Notes: a model not told the origin generated them from the letters alone. A stretch of DNA of 31,321 nucleotides from Glomus cerebriforme (GCA_003550305.1 QKYT01000322.1:96159-127479), one strand, 5' to 3'; positions 19,969 through 31,321 are shown, counted from the first letter of the stretch. Translations and numbers: made by a program.

Positions 19969-22900
19969 ATGAACGGATATTCAAATCAATATAACGGTGA
20001 TGGCGGAAATTATAATCGTACAAACGGTGTCAACAGTGATAATGTTCGTAACCGCAATAATGGTTATGACGACGGCGATAGAAGAATTAAACCTCCTAGG
20101 GACTGGAGAAATTTTTCTGAATTAAAATTCAGAGTTAGCAATGCTCATATTCAAGCTAGCGTTACGGATTTAGTGCAGGCATTTTCAGCATACGGCGATG
20201 TTCATAGGGTAGAAATTGTGACAGAAGAGACCGACAGTAGCGTTGAACGTCCAACTGGGTTGTTTTATGTCATATTCAAGTTTGTATAATAATTTAGTTG
20301 AATATATTTCAATATTATTCAGAAAATAAAATAAATATTAATAAACTATTTTTTTTTTTTAATAGGCCTGTGCCCTCGTCTCCATTTTGGGATCATCCAG
20401 TACGCTTCCATGGAAGAATTTTACAAGTCAATTATCAAAGAAATCATCAAAGTTCAGACACATTTATTGATCAATCTGATAAAAAACAAAAGTTAAAATT
20501 TCATTCATTTCAAGCAGAGAGCTTGGAAATGGGTGATTATCAGCAATCAGATACTTTTGTATCTGAAATTAAATTTACTGAATCGATAAAATATACTATC
20601 GATTATCAAAAACGAAGAATAATTGTGGAATTTTGTGTTAAGGAATTTCAAGAAATTCACATGTATAAGTTAGAAATCAATTTTAAAGATATAAAAAGTG
20701 AAATTTATGCCGAACTTAATGCCTCACAACGAAGATCTCTTGGGACAATCACTATAGAAAATAAATATCCTGCGAAATATTGGGTATTGGATAAAAAAAT
20801 AAAACCTAAAGACAATTTCAATTGGTGTAAGGAAGATTCTTGGAAACGTATAACTAAAATTCGAACTTCAGAATATAAAAATGAATTACCGCTTAATCCA
20901 AATATGCCAAATAATAGTGAACAACCGGGTAAATGGCTTGTTTTTAGATTAACCTTAGACTTGGGTCAAATTGGAAACACTCATATGGAGGGTCTTAATC
21001 GTTTTAAAGAAATGATGGAGAAAGCAGGGGAATACAATTTAGCATCCAAACCTGTCAATGTTGACAATAAACCATTAAAAATAGTTGATGGATCCACCTT
21101 ACGCAAATATTTAAACCGTTCAATGTTGAATTTTGACGTCCTTTATATGGTTGAGAGCAATATTTCTTTTAATTATCTAAATGATTATAACTTGAATGAA
21201 GAATTCTTTACTTTATTGTCTCGGATACCAACTTTATTTGCGGTGAAATTATTGGAATCGATTTATTCGAGAAAGAAACGTCTTTACGACCCATTGTCGT
21301 ATTTACGCTCGGAATCACGGGACACAAATAGAATGAATGTCGAGAACAAACCTAAAAACATACCATCACAATGTGCAATGATGCGTAAAGTAGTAGTAAC
21401 TCCTACTACTATGTACGTTTTGACACCAACGATAGAAACGTCAAATCGCGTTATTCGTTATTTTCGAGATAAGAAAGATCATTTTTTACGTGTTCAATTT
21501 GTAGATGAGGCTTTAAATAAAGTTGGTTCATCTAATGGTACTGGTAATACTATTGCTTTATATGATAGAGTTTATTATACTTTAAAAAATGGTATCAAGA
21601 TTGGAGATAGACATTATGAGTTCTTGGCATTCTCCGCTAGTCAATTAAGGGATCATTCTTGTTGGTTTTTCGCTCCAACTAAAGATCTGACGGCTGATGG
21701 TATTAGAAAATGGATGGGTGATTTTTCAACAAATAAGAGTGTAGCAAAATATGCTGCTCGAATGGGGCAATGTTTTTCAAGTACTCGTGTCATTCAGCGC
21801 CTGCTCGTTAATGATATCAAAGAGATTCCTGATGTAATTAAAAATGGACATACTTTTTCTGACGGTGTAGGAAATATATCTTTTTCATTAGCAAAAAAGA
21901 TAGCTTATGAGTTAGAATCGAAAACTATCCCTAGTGCATTCCAGTTTAGACTTGCTGGATATAAAGGAGTGTTGTGCCAATCTAATTCTGTGAGGGAAAA
22001 TCAGATTCAGGTTCGTCCGAGCCAACACAAATTTGAGTCTCAACATCATATATTGGAGGTGATCAGAGAATCCAAATTTATTTCAGCATATCTCAATCGA
22101 CAAGCAATTGCATTATTGTCTGCATTAGGAATATCTGATGATATATTCATTGAAATGAAAAATTTGAGAGTTTCCGAATTGGACAGAATGCTCGAAAATG
22201 AAAATACTGCGATGGATGTTTTACAAAAGAACGTCGACGAATATGGAATATCCGCATCTCTTGCTGACCTTGTCAAAGCGGGATTTTTAAGAAATAAGGA
22301 TCGTTATTTAATGAATTTGATTTCCTTATTTCGAATCATGATGTTGAGGGATATCAAGAAAAAGGCAAAAATTCGTGTAGATAAAGGGGCATTTTTGTTA
22401 GGTGTTTTGGATGTTACCGAAACTTTAAAAGAGAATCAAGTTTATTGCTGTGTGTCTGATCCAAATAACCCAACCAGTAGAAAAGTGATTACTGGAAGAT
22501 GTATTGTATTTCGTAATCCCTGCTTTCATCCAGGGGATATACGAATCGTTACAGCTGTAGAATGTAAAGCTTTGAGCCATCTAGTGGATGTATTAGTTTT
22601 CCCAGCAGTTGGTAAACGTGATATTCCCAGTCAATGTAGTGGAGGTGATTTAGATGGTGATGATTTCACGTATGTACCTTAATTTAAATATTTCTTATTT
22701 AAATTGGATTTAAAAAAAAATTAATATTTTTTTTTAATTAGTATAATGTATGATGAGCGTTTGATTCCTCCCAAAGTGTATGAGCCTATGAATTATGAAG
22801 CTCAAAAACCCAAAATGGTCGACAACGTAACAATGGATGATATCAAAACTTTTTTCGTAAAATATATCTTTTCTGATAGACTTGGTATGATTGCAAATGC

Positions 22901-24362
22901 TCATCTAGCAAAAGCAGATTTTTTTGAAGTCGGAGCATTACATGGACAGTGCATACGTCTTGCGCAATTACATTCTGACGCAGTAGATTTTCCTAAAACA
23001 GGAAGGCCACCAATATTTCCACCAGAACTTCGTGCTAAAACATTTCCAGATTTTATGGAAAAACCAGATAAACCTTCTTACGAATCTTCGAAGGTTCTCG
23101 GTATTATGTACCGTTCTATTAATGTTGAAGAAGAGTTTACTCCTCAAACTAGTTTGAATTTTGAAAATTTTGATGAAAGATTATATGTTGATGATTATGA
23201 ACTTTATTTGGATAATGCACGAAAGCTCAAGCGTGAATACGATGCGGACATAAGAGGATTAATGAACCAATTCGGAATTATGACTGAAGTTGAGGTAACC
23301 AGCGGATACATTGTGAACGCTATTACAAAAGTTGATAAAAAGAAGCCTCGCGATATAGCAAAATCTGTAATGGACGCTTTAGCTCCAATTAAACGTCATT
23401 ATCGAAAATTATTTGAAGAAGAATTTTATGAAGAAGGAACTAATGTCATTTTACCAGAAAATCGGTACAGAATGGAATCCAAAGCATATGCTTGGTATTA
23501 CGTAGCGTATCATCCTGTTGAATTGTGTGACGATTCCTCTGAGAACATGATTTCGTTTCCATGGATTTTGCATGACATTTTGTGTGACATTGCTATAAGA
23601 AATAATAATAAAGTTAATGTTATTCATAGAGCTTCCACAAAAACAAAAGCTGAGAAGAATGATAAAACTCATATCTTTTCAAACGGCAATCATGCTATTT
23701 ATGAACAAGATCCTTTTATTGGCTTGAATGATGATGTGAAACGATTAAATATTAACGGACAAAATGGGGCTTCCATGCAACCACCCCTGAAACCAATAGT
23801 AAAAACCAATAATAAACCCGCAAATGGCAATGGTAATCTTGATTATGCTAGTTATAATCAAGAAAATTTGAAACAATCAGTTATTCACGAACAAACTAAA
23901 GGAATATACCATAATATTAACACGATTCATAAACAAAATGGGACTTCCATGCAACCCCTTCAACCAATAGTAAAAACCAACAATAAACCCGCAAACGGCA
24001 ATGGTAATCTTGATTATGCTAGTTATAATCAAGAACGATCAATTGTTCACGAACAAACTGAAGAAATTTACAACAATATTACCACAATTCATAAACACAA
24101 CGGAGCTTCCATGCAACCCCTTCAACCAATAGTAAAAAACAATAATAAACCCGCAAACGGCAATAGTAATCCTGATTATGCTAGTTATAATCAAGAAAAA
24201 TCGGAACAATCAATTATTTATGAACAAATTAATGGTGTTTACAATAATATTAACATGATTCATACACAAAATGGAGCTTCTTTACAACCAACTCTTCAAG
24301 ATCCCTTTGGCTTAATGGACGATATAGAATCATTGAAACGGTCAATCAAGAGTAGTTCTTGA
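19969..24362 (+). CDS. Cellular RNA-dependent RNA polymerase with RRM-like N-terminus and repeat tail
   Basis: Exons 19969-20279, 20366-22669 and 22742-24362 give 1411 residues. It is a cellular-type RdRP of RNA silencing, making dsRNA from single-stranded templates for Dicer. Residues 1-45 are Asn/Gly-rich. About 50-128 form an RRM-like fold (LKFRVSNAHIQASVTDLVQAF..., GLFYVIFKP), its end split by intron 1. The RdRP domain contains MRKVVVTPTTMYVL (from 443), ARMGQCFSSTR (about 569-579), FSDGVGNIS (601-609), QFRLAGYKGVL, RPSQHKF and the catalytic loop GGDLDGDDF with D865, D867 and D869. Intron 2 cuts the codon right after this loop. The C-terminus (about 1215-1394) carries three 54-58 residue tandem repeats and a partial fourth, framed by DPFIGLNDDVKRL and DPFGLMDDIESL. 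The repeat tail is not part of known RdRP cores. Donors GTTTGT and GTATGT. It is intact. Probably cytoplasmic or nuclear; no targeting signal seen. Confidence 0.93.
23755..24310 (+). repeat. In-frame tandem repeats in the RdRP tail
   Basis: Units anchored on the word cttccatgcaa start near 23770, 23944 and 24106, with a last drifted unit near 24277. The periods are therefore 174, 162 and 171 bases, all multiples of three. Conserved peptide words are GASMQP, PIVKTNNKPANGN, DYASYNQE, EQ and YNNI. Length differences fall in the same spot (before the IHEQ word), pointing to small in-frame indels after duplication. Confidence 0.9.
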
Positions 24363-24857
24363 AACTTGTTTCAATTTGTTTTATTGGCACAAATTTTGTT
24401 ACCTCTTTAAAAATTAAAAGTTAACGCAACTTTTACATATTCTTACATTGAAAGGTATATTCCTTTTAACATTGGTTAACTTTTTTAATAAAAGTTAACT
24501 ATCATATATTCTTACATATTTTTACATTGAAAAGAAAAAAGAAAAATATATTAAATATATTATTCTTTTTAAAATCGTTTAATTTCACAAACTTGTTAGA
24601 TCAAAAAAGTTTTTCAATAATGAATTGAATATTTAAAGGGAAAAAATATCATATTCTTTATATATAAGAAAAATTTGAATTTTATTAAAAAAATAAAAAG
24701 TTTTTTTTTTATTACAATTGTTTAAAAATGATTATATATGTATACATTTAAATTCAGAAAAAGAAACTCTAGGTAAAAATATATATATATATATATAACG
24801 GTAAACGATAAAAAAACGACCGTTTAATGAATATAAAATATTAAAAATAAAATAAAA
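24363..24857. other. Convergent intergenic region with a short direct repeat
   Basis: Shared 3' flank of the RdRP (+) and P450 copy 3 (-). About 40 bases at 24417-24454 (aaagttaac...tattcttacattgaaag) recur at 24490-24534. An AT dinucleotide run lies at about 24779-24797. No gene is seen. Confidence 0.5.
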
Positions 24858-26614
24858 TTACGAAAATATTAATTTCTTGGTTTTAACTTTAACTAATAAT
24901 TCGGTACAAACAGTTACAGCATTACTACGAGTTTTTAAAGGAGCATTCATATCTACCAAATCAATTTCATATTTCCTAAATAATAAAGTCATTAAACAAA
25001 CTAATTCAATCATTGCCAACTTTCTTCCTGGGCATAATCTTAATCCTCCACCAAACATGATAAAAGAATATTTCTTTGCCTCAAAACCTTCAACCATCCA
25101 TCTATCAGGATTAAATTTGTCAGAATCTTCCCAATAATTTTCATGACTATGAATAGCATCAACATTGATTCGAAACGTTGTACCAGTTGGCCAATTATAT
25201 CCAGCTATCTCATCAGGTTTGTTAATATATCTATTAAACGAAGATACAGCTGGGAAAACGCGAGCCACTTCTTTTATAATCGCTTCACAATATTTTAAGC
25301 TATGGAAATCCTTTTCAGTGATTGGACGCGTTTTATCACCTTGAAATATTCCATCAATTTCTTCTAACATTTTTTTCTTCACATCTGGATTATGACCAAG
25401 ATAATAAATGATGAATGAAATCATATTCGCAGTCTATATATTATTTTTTTTTTTAAAAAAAAAAAGTAAAAAAAAACAATGTTGTTAGTATAATTTTTTC
25501 AAATTTAAATTCAATGTTCCTCTAAAAAAAAAAAAAAAATTTTACTTACTGTATCAGTTCCACCAAGAAATCCGTCAAGTATATTACCACGAATTTCAAC
25601 ATCATTCATAGGTCTCTCCAAAGCTTTACCACCAACAGTTTTAGTATAATTAACATCACGTGACGTGTTTGCAGTAATCATCGATGTCAACATATCATTC
25701 GCCAAAGGTTTATCCAATGGTGTATTTTCAACTTCTTGTCTACGTCCTCTAATAATCGAATCCAGTCTTTGATTAATAAAACTCATGTTTTGAAGTAAAA
25801 CATCCGCCTTATTCTTAAAATATGAAACATAATGTCGTAAAAAAGAAGAAACTAATTGAAACATTGTAAAGCCTAAAAGATGTTTACGTAATGCATGAAC
25901 TAATTTCATAGAATCATCAACTATCGCTGGTGGATGTTCAGATTTTTCATCACTAAGGGTATCAAAATATGCAGCCATCGAATAAGATCTTTCACCAGTT
26001 AATAACTTAATAATCATATCATTAGTGTATAGATTAAACCATGCAGAAAAATCCAATATATTATTATTACTCTTGATAATTTCTTTTTTAAGATATAATT
26101 TATTCCAATAACCTTCCAATTCATTGAAAAGTCTATTTGTCCAATCAAAAGCTTCATGACTAAATTTCGGTGATAATATAGCTTGTGTAAAAAATTGTCG
26201 ATTATATTTCCATGATTTATAATCATTATTTAGCAATATTCCCTTTCCACCAACTCCTAATTCTTCTAATCCTTTACTGTTGGGACCTCTCATCACATGT
26301 GGATTTTTTGTTGAAGGGGTCAAAAGTTTTTCAATATATTCTGTTCGATTTAAGACTATAAATCTTCCATTCATATGAACCTCGAATATATCACCATATT
26401 TTTTGTGATTGTACCCGTAAAAATCTTTGTTATTTTCGTTATACCAATAATATTGAGGCAAATTACCAACAAATGGGAATGGGAAAGGTCCAGGTAGAGG
26501 ATTAACACGAGTAAAATATTTGTAATAATAGTGTGCCACATAGACCGTTAATATGGTAATTAATAATAATATGAAATCACTAATTCCAAAATTCTCAAAT
26601 GATATTAAAGCCAT
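24858..26614 (-). CDS. Cytochrome P450 monooxygenase, copy 3, 2 exons
   Basis: Exon 1 is 26614-25550 and exon 2 is 25433-24858, giving 546 residues. Anchor about 10-32, hinge PLPGPFPFPFVGN, I-helix GGTDTT split by the intron, EVAR (E410, R413), NPDRW, and FGGGLRLCPGR with heme-ligand Cys489. It is the most diverged of the three, notably after the hinge (YYWYNENNKDFYGYNHKK), where copies 1 and 2 share HGGNLK, and in the missing TTR of YLGTTRT (here HMNGRF). The C-terminus is extended by a few residues (KTKKLIFS). The intron is bounded by long A/T runs. It is separated from the other copies by the membrane protein and RdRP genes, so those lie inside the P450 cluster. Confidence 0.93.
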
Positions 26615-28435
26615 CTTTAATGTGTTTTTTATTGTATAAAAAAAATTTTTTAAACCACTACATGGTAAATTTTGGCATATTTATATGCTTCTTTTTAATA
26701 AACAATCTAGAATTAATTCAATATTATCGATTACAAATATTATTTCAATATTACTGGTTGCAAATATTGGTTATTATTTATTGCTTTTACTTCAATGAAA
26801 GTACTTCGGATATTCGGGTTAATTATGACGTAGATAAAATTTTCTGATGATATTTGGGAAATAACCAATTTTAGTAATAATACATGGTTAATTCTGGTAG
26901 CATTAAGATAATTTTGGCCATGTACAATATCCAAATACGGGTATACTTGGACCCGACCACGTTTTTATCACAATAACGTACGGTTAAACTTAATCCGGGT
27001 CAGGCCAATACTATTAAGCCGAAACTTTTTCCCAAATTCCCCACTTTTTCTTTCCTATTTTTTATTGCAACAATATGAACTCGTAAACTTAAAAGCACTT
27101 TACAATTACGTAATTTTCCAAATTACAATTAAAATAAAGAAACCGGTAAAAATTAATAATTAGAGCCGATACAAAAAAATTTTCGTATGGAAAATATTCA
27201 GCGAGAATGGAAAAAGATATATACCGAATAAACAAAAAAAAAAAGGAAAAAAAGTTTTTTTTATTTGGCGAATTTTTTTGCCAAACAAAAATAATGGTCA
27301 AGGGTTTTCTTTTTAAATAATCGAATCTTTGGAGAGAGATCTACATACAGAACATGATTATAAAGCATAGTAGATTAGTCTTTACCAAAAATGATAAATA
27401 ATGGTCTAATTTTCTTCACTGATCAGCCACACTTTAATTGCACAGTTTTTATTTGAGAGATATGTGGGTAAAAAGCTCCTATAAAAAGTTTAGCATCTAG
27501 TACTAAAAAAGGTAAATTTAACTACGCGTATGGAAATCAATTACTCTTTTTAAAAAATAAGTTAAATAATTGAACCAGATCAAGATTATAAGATATAAAG
27601 ATAATGAAAATAAATTTAGAAACCTTTTTCAAACGAGCGAAAATTATAATTAAGAGATTTGCATGATTTGTTAAGCAAACTTAAAATTCACCGAATTAAA
27701 ATCAATTAACTGAAGCATTATTTGAAACAGGGTTAATGTACACAAGATGCTAATCGTAAATCAATTTATTTTTATTTTTTTTTTTAAAAAAAAACAAAGA
27801 AAAATCAAAATTTCTGATCAAGAATTAGTTATGTGGCAACACTATCCTTTAATGAAATTTACTAAAAATTCAAATAAAGAAAGATCTGTCTCCATTATAT
27901 TCACTCAGCCACTGTATTTTTAATTTCTTTTTGAACACTTTTTTTACACTTGTAAAGTACGCATAGAAACGTTTCATAAAAAGAAACATTATAAATTGGA
28001 ATTTATAATCCGTTTAGAAAATTCGAGATTGGTGATACAACATGGGAAGTCATAAGGGGATGTGAATGTATTGTTAATCTTTGTATGATTTATTATTTTT
28101 TGTAAATTCATCACCGAGAACGGTAAGAAATGAAGCTAAATATAATGTTGATAATCAAAAAGTTTGGTTTGGTTGTTTTGGTTAAATTTAAACCCTGATA
28201 ATTGTACGAATCATATCAAACGTGTACAACATTTCGTGAACATGTCGGAGTTATTTTTAGCTTGCAGTTCGGATATAAATATGGGACACGAACTCTTTTT
28301 TTATATTAATAAGTCAATCAATATATGCGCCATAGTGACACAACATACACACGCCAGTCACGCCACGGCTTTATAAAAAGTCAAGCCAAGAAAAACTCCC
28401 CATTTACACAGAAATTTTGTTATAAAAGAAAATTA
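26615..28435. other. Intergenic region without supported genes
   Basis: AT-rich spacer between the divergent P450 copy 3 (-) and the zinc-cluster regulator (+); promoters of both should lie here. Slightly GC-richer patches near 26930-27010 and 28350-28400 show no coding frame or RNA fold that I could recognise. Small frames at 26599, 27089 and 28164 have no protein-like features. Confidence 0.4.
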
Positions 28436-28670
28436 TTCATATTTTTTTTTTTGATTATTATATCGTCTTTTATTATCATTATCATTATTATTTTTTTTTT
28501 TTTATTCATTTTTTTTATCTTATTCTATCTTTTTTCTTTCTTTCATTTTATTGTTCCTTTTCATTCTACCCTATTTATTATCCGTAAAAAAAAAAACCTT
28601 TCCTTTTTTTATCCCGTTTGAAAAATAGAATCTCTAAAAATATTTAATTCATTATCTATCAACTTTATTT
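28436..28670 (+). promoter_or_regulatory. Long pyrimidine-rich leader of the zinc-cluster gene
   Basis: About 28440-28620 is nearly all T with some C on the plus strand, ending about 50 bases before the ATG at 28671. CT-rich tracts of this kind often mark transcription starts of fungal genes. The length is unusual. The role is inferred. Confidence 0.45.
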
Positions 28671-30032
28671 ATGTTAATCATGAGTCAAGGGAAACGCGTA
28701 ATTGAAGAATTGTCTAACAATGAACTTTCTTGCAATGGTAAAAAACAAATTCAATCTGATAAAATAGTTACCATGAAGAAAGTAGCAAAGAAAAGAGGAA
28801 GGATTAATGTCAATGCCTGTTATCGTTGTAGACGTGACAAAAAAAAATGTGATGGAAATTATTCTACAAAAGAAACTTGTAGATATTGTCGTCATCATAA
28901 AGTGGAATGTAGTTACCCCGAACCAGGAAGGAAGAGAGTGAAAATCGTTCAACCTCATGTTAAAGATATTAAAATAAAAGTTAAAGAGTCAAAAAAGATC
29001 AAGAAAGTGGATATTAAAAAAGATCAAATGAAAGATATACATGAACGTATAATTAAAGTTGAAGAAAATTTAGTTGGTGTAACTGAACTTTTGTCAAATG
29101 CTCGGCAACTTGATATTAAAGAAATTATCAAACAATTTTTCTTTCGCCTTTTATTCGATGAAACTACCACCATAGAACAAGCTCTTCTTTTACGTAGATT
29201 ATGGAATTTAATAGAAAAGATAATGAATTATCCCACATGCAATGAAGAATATCTTTATGCAATTTATAAAAGATTACAATATCTTGAAAGTGATCAAGAA
29301 AAAATTAGATCACAAATGTGGAAAGAGATTCAAAGTTTTGTTGACAGGTACAACGAAACGAACAACTCTTGTGAAAATGAAACATCAGTTCACTCTATAA
29401 CAAATTCTGAAATTATTTCTCCATATACCCCACCATCATTACATGTTTCAAAATCTATACAACCACATTCTTTCTCTCCTATTCCACCTGAATTTGATTA
29501 TTTTGAAGAACTTTCAATTTGTCATTCTACCGTTCACGATCCTTTAATTGTGCAACCAGATTATGATAATAAAATAAAACCCTCCCCAATTGTACCATCT
29601 CAACGTAGTCCACGTATATGTTTAAAGAACGAAGATTATCAAGAAGGTGGAATTTCATTATCCGATTCTCCAAATGAATTTTCGTGGCTAAGAAATGATC
29701 AAAGTGATTCATTTACGTTTAATAATAATTTTATACCATATATCGATTCAAATTCGTCTCATAATGAAATGAATTATTTTCAACATTTAACGAATGAAGG
29801 AACAAATTTTCTATGTTTTCAATCAACAATGTCATCACCTTTGTTTCCAAACGAAAATTACAACATTCCGACTTTTAATAGATTACAACCATCACCTTCA
29901 ATTCTTCCATTGAATGAAATCGAACATTCATATGGCATACTATCTCCTATAAATTCCACTGCTGATTATATTCAATATGAAGCTGGTTTGGGAATAATTC
30001 AAGAACAATATCCACCAACTTCGAATTTTTGA
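28671..30032 (+). CDS. Zn2Cys6 transcription factor, 453 aa, single exon
   Basis: The fungal binuclear zinc cluster is complete: C50, C53, C60, C70, C73 and C80 in the spacing C-x2-C-x6-C-x9-C-x2-C-x6-C, with the basic loop RRDKKK. Basic stretches lie before it (KKVAKKRGR) and after it (GRKRVK and a Lys-rich helix, about 95-125), giving DNA contact and nuclear import. A helical part (about 115-240) could dimerise. The rest (240-453) is Ser/Pro/Asn-rich, disordered and dotted with acidic patches, as in activation domains. The large fungal-specific middle homology domain is not seen, so this is a short-type regulator. A start at 28680 (second ATG, MSQGK) is equally possible. Targets unknown; neighbouring P450 copy 3 is divergent and about 2 kb away. 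Confidence 0.88.
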   Translation: MLIMSQGKRVIEELSNNELSCNGKKQIQSDKIVTMKKVAKKRGRINVNACYRCRRDKKKCDGNYSTKETCRYCRHHKVECSYPEPGRKRVKIVQPHVKDIKIKVKESKKIKKVDIKKDQMKDIHERIIKVEENLVGVTELLSNARQLDIKEIIKQFFFRLLFDETTTIEQALLLRRLWNLIEKIMNYPTCNEEYLYAIYKRLQYLESDQEKIRSQMWKEIQSFVDRYNETNNSCENETSVHSITNSEIISPYTPPSLHVSKSIQPHSFSPIPPEFDYFEELSICHSTVHDPLIVQPDYDNKIKPSPIVPSQRSPRICLKNEDYQEGGISLSDSPNEFSWLRNDQSDSFTFNNNFIPYIDSNSSHNEMNYFQHLTNEGTNFLCFQSTMSSPLFPNENYNIPTFNRLQPSPSILPLNEIEHSYGILSPINSTADYIQYEAGLGIIQEQYPPTSNF

Positions 30033-31321
30033 TTCTTCATTATGTTAAATTTCTTTATGGGTATCTCTCCGATTGTATATACATACTACTATAAAATAAA
30101 TTGACGTCAAAAAAAAACCATCTATCGATAATCCTGCGCATGTTACTGCGTTATAAAAATCACATGATACATATTTTTAAGGTTCATTTTTTATTTATTT
30201 ATATTGAATTTTATGCAACTAAGCCTGTAAAATATATATATAAAAAAAAAGAAAACAAAAGAAAACAAATACACGAGAGTGCATATCAATAAAATTTTGG
30301 TAATAATCAGAACCAATAAAGAGTAAAAAGATTTTTTTTTTTCATGATCCGTTATATATTATTAATTTCTCTATTTCATTCTAAGAATTTTGACACAAAT
30401 ATTTATTTTAAATAAATAAATACGCATAAAAGAAAATATTATTATAAATAAGATTACATGATTTTATGTACAGTATATTCGTAAGATAATATATATATAT
30501 ATATATATATTCGGATCTAAAGATTAAGCATTTTAAATAAATAATAAACAAATAAAATACATCATTCATTTTGTAATGAGAATGTTTATAAAAATAAATA
30601 AAATAATTTATTTTGAAAATTTAAATAATATTTTGTTGCGATATCTGTCTTTTTATTTTATATTATTAATTCAAATGATAAGATGATACGCTGTAAAGAA
30701 TATGGCGATTCCAGCGAAATTATAATTTTTATTATCTTAATATATTAAGACATCACGCGATTTCACAAATATTTTTAAATAAGCAAAAAATAACAGATAA
30801 TACGAGCGAAACTTGATTTTATTTGTTCTACAATAGTGGAACTTTAGAGGATTAAGGATTACCCTTTCTCCTTATTTAAAAAAAAAATGCTATTATCGGG
30901 GTTTCCGAAGTATAGTGCGTAATAATGCGTAATGAATACAAAAAAAAAATAATAATAATAATAAAAAATAATAAAAATATGTAACTCAATCAAAATCTTC
31001 CTATGATTATCTTAATAAATGAGTAATAACCTTTTTTGTTTAAAAAAAAAAAATCCAAGATTAAGATTGGTGAAAACTTTTTAAAAATGACGGTTTCTTT
31101 TGTTTTGATCTAGCAAATTGGGCAAACAAAAAAAGCCACAGGGAGAAGCGCAGCTATTCTTGTCGCGAGTTAAATTATTGTTTGTTCAGTAAATAACACT
31201 AAAACAAAAACAGAAATTCCTATCTTTTTTTGTCATCTAAGAAATTCTCGGGAATATGATTACAAATCATGACGATTTAAAAAGAATGATGTAAAGAAGG
31301 TTTAAGACCTGTTCTTTTTTT
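30033..31321. other. 3' flank and intergenic end of the window
   Basis: AT-rich DNA after the zinc-cluster gene. It holds an AT dinucleotide microsatellite (about 30489-30510), one TACAGTA word (30469), a pair of tgcgtaat words (30919, 30930) and an ATA trinucleotide run (about 30950-30963). A GC-richer bit near 31130-31170 may belong to the next gene's leader. No coding frame is supported. Confidence 0.4.

Noticed and set aside
28164..28621. Two small plus-strand frames before the zinc-cluster gene
   Set aside because: The second is a translated poly-pyrimidine tract (runs of Phe and Ile); the first shows no features.
1..31321. tRNA, rRNA or CRISPR array
   Set aside because: I looked for T-loop type GGTTCGAATCC boxes with a matching A box, rRNA-like GC-rich blocks and regularly spaced repeats, and found none that hold up.

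Overview
The window looks like nuclear DNA of an arbuscular mycorrhizal fungus (Glomeromycotina, Rhizophagus-like). This rests on very AT-rich intergenic DNA full of homopolymer runs, short GT-AG introns, and a familiar gene mix: secreted or membrane kelch proteins, a clustered P450 family, a cellular RNA-dependent RNA polymerase and Zn2Cys6 regulators. The assignment is inference from gene content and base composition; no species was tested. All splice sites below were chosen by eye, by reading-frame continuity and GT-AG borders.

Layout. 191-1807 (+): five-exon kelch-repeat protein with signal peptide and C-terminal membrane anchor. 2575-3425 (+): four-exon small protein with weak resemblance to actinoporin/bryoporin-type cytolysins, followed at 3481-3669 by what looks like a broken second copy, then by degenerate repeats to about 4900. 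5227-6487 (-): seven-exon acyl-CoA-binding protein with ankyrin repeats (ACBD6-like), with TATA and CCAAT boxes upstream. 6965-26614 (-): a cytochrome P450 cluster, all on the minus strand, with three apparently intact two-exon genes (8795-10501, 13668-15343, 24858-26614) and two decayed copies (6965-7709, about 18300-18790). Between them lie an orphan multi-pass membrane protein with a coiled coil (16602-17663, -) and a large RNA-dependent RNA polymerase (19969-24362, +) with an N-terminal RRM-like region and a C-terminal tandem-repeat tail. 28671-30032 (+): a Zn2Cys6 transcription factor behind a long pyrimidine-rich leader. The rest is intergenic DNA with relics and small dispersed repeats.

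There is no sign that the genes form one pathway. The P450s are a local gene family growing and decaying by duplication; the polymerase belongs to RNA silencing; the ACBP-ankyrin protein belongs to acyl-CoA/lipid handling. The points most worth a second look are the actinoporin-like gene and its broken neighbour, the domain build of the polymerase, the P450 birth-and-death array with an upstream palindromic repeat shared by two of its members, and the orphan coiled-coil membrane protein.
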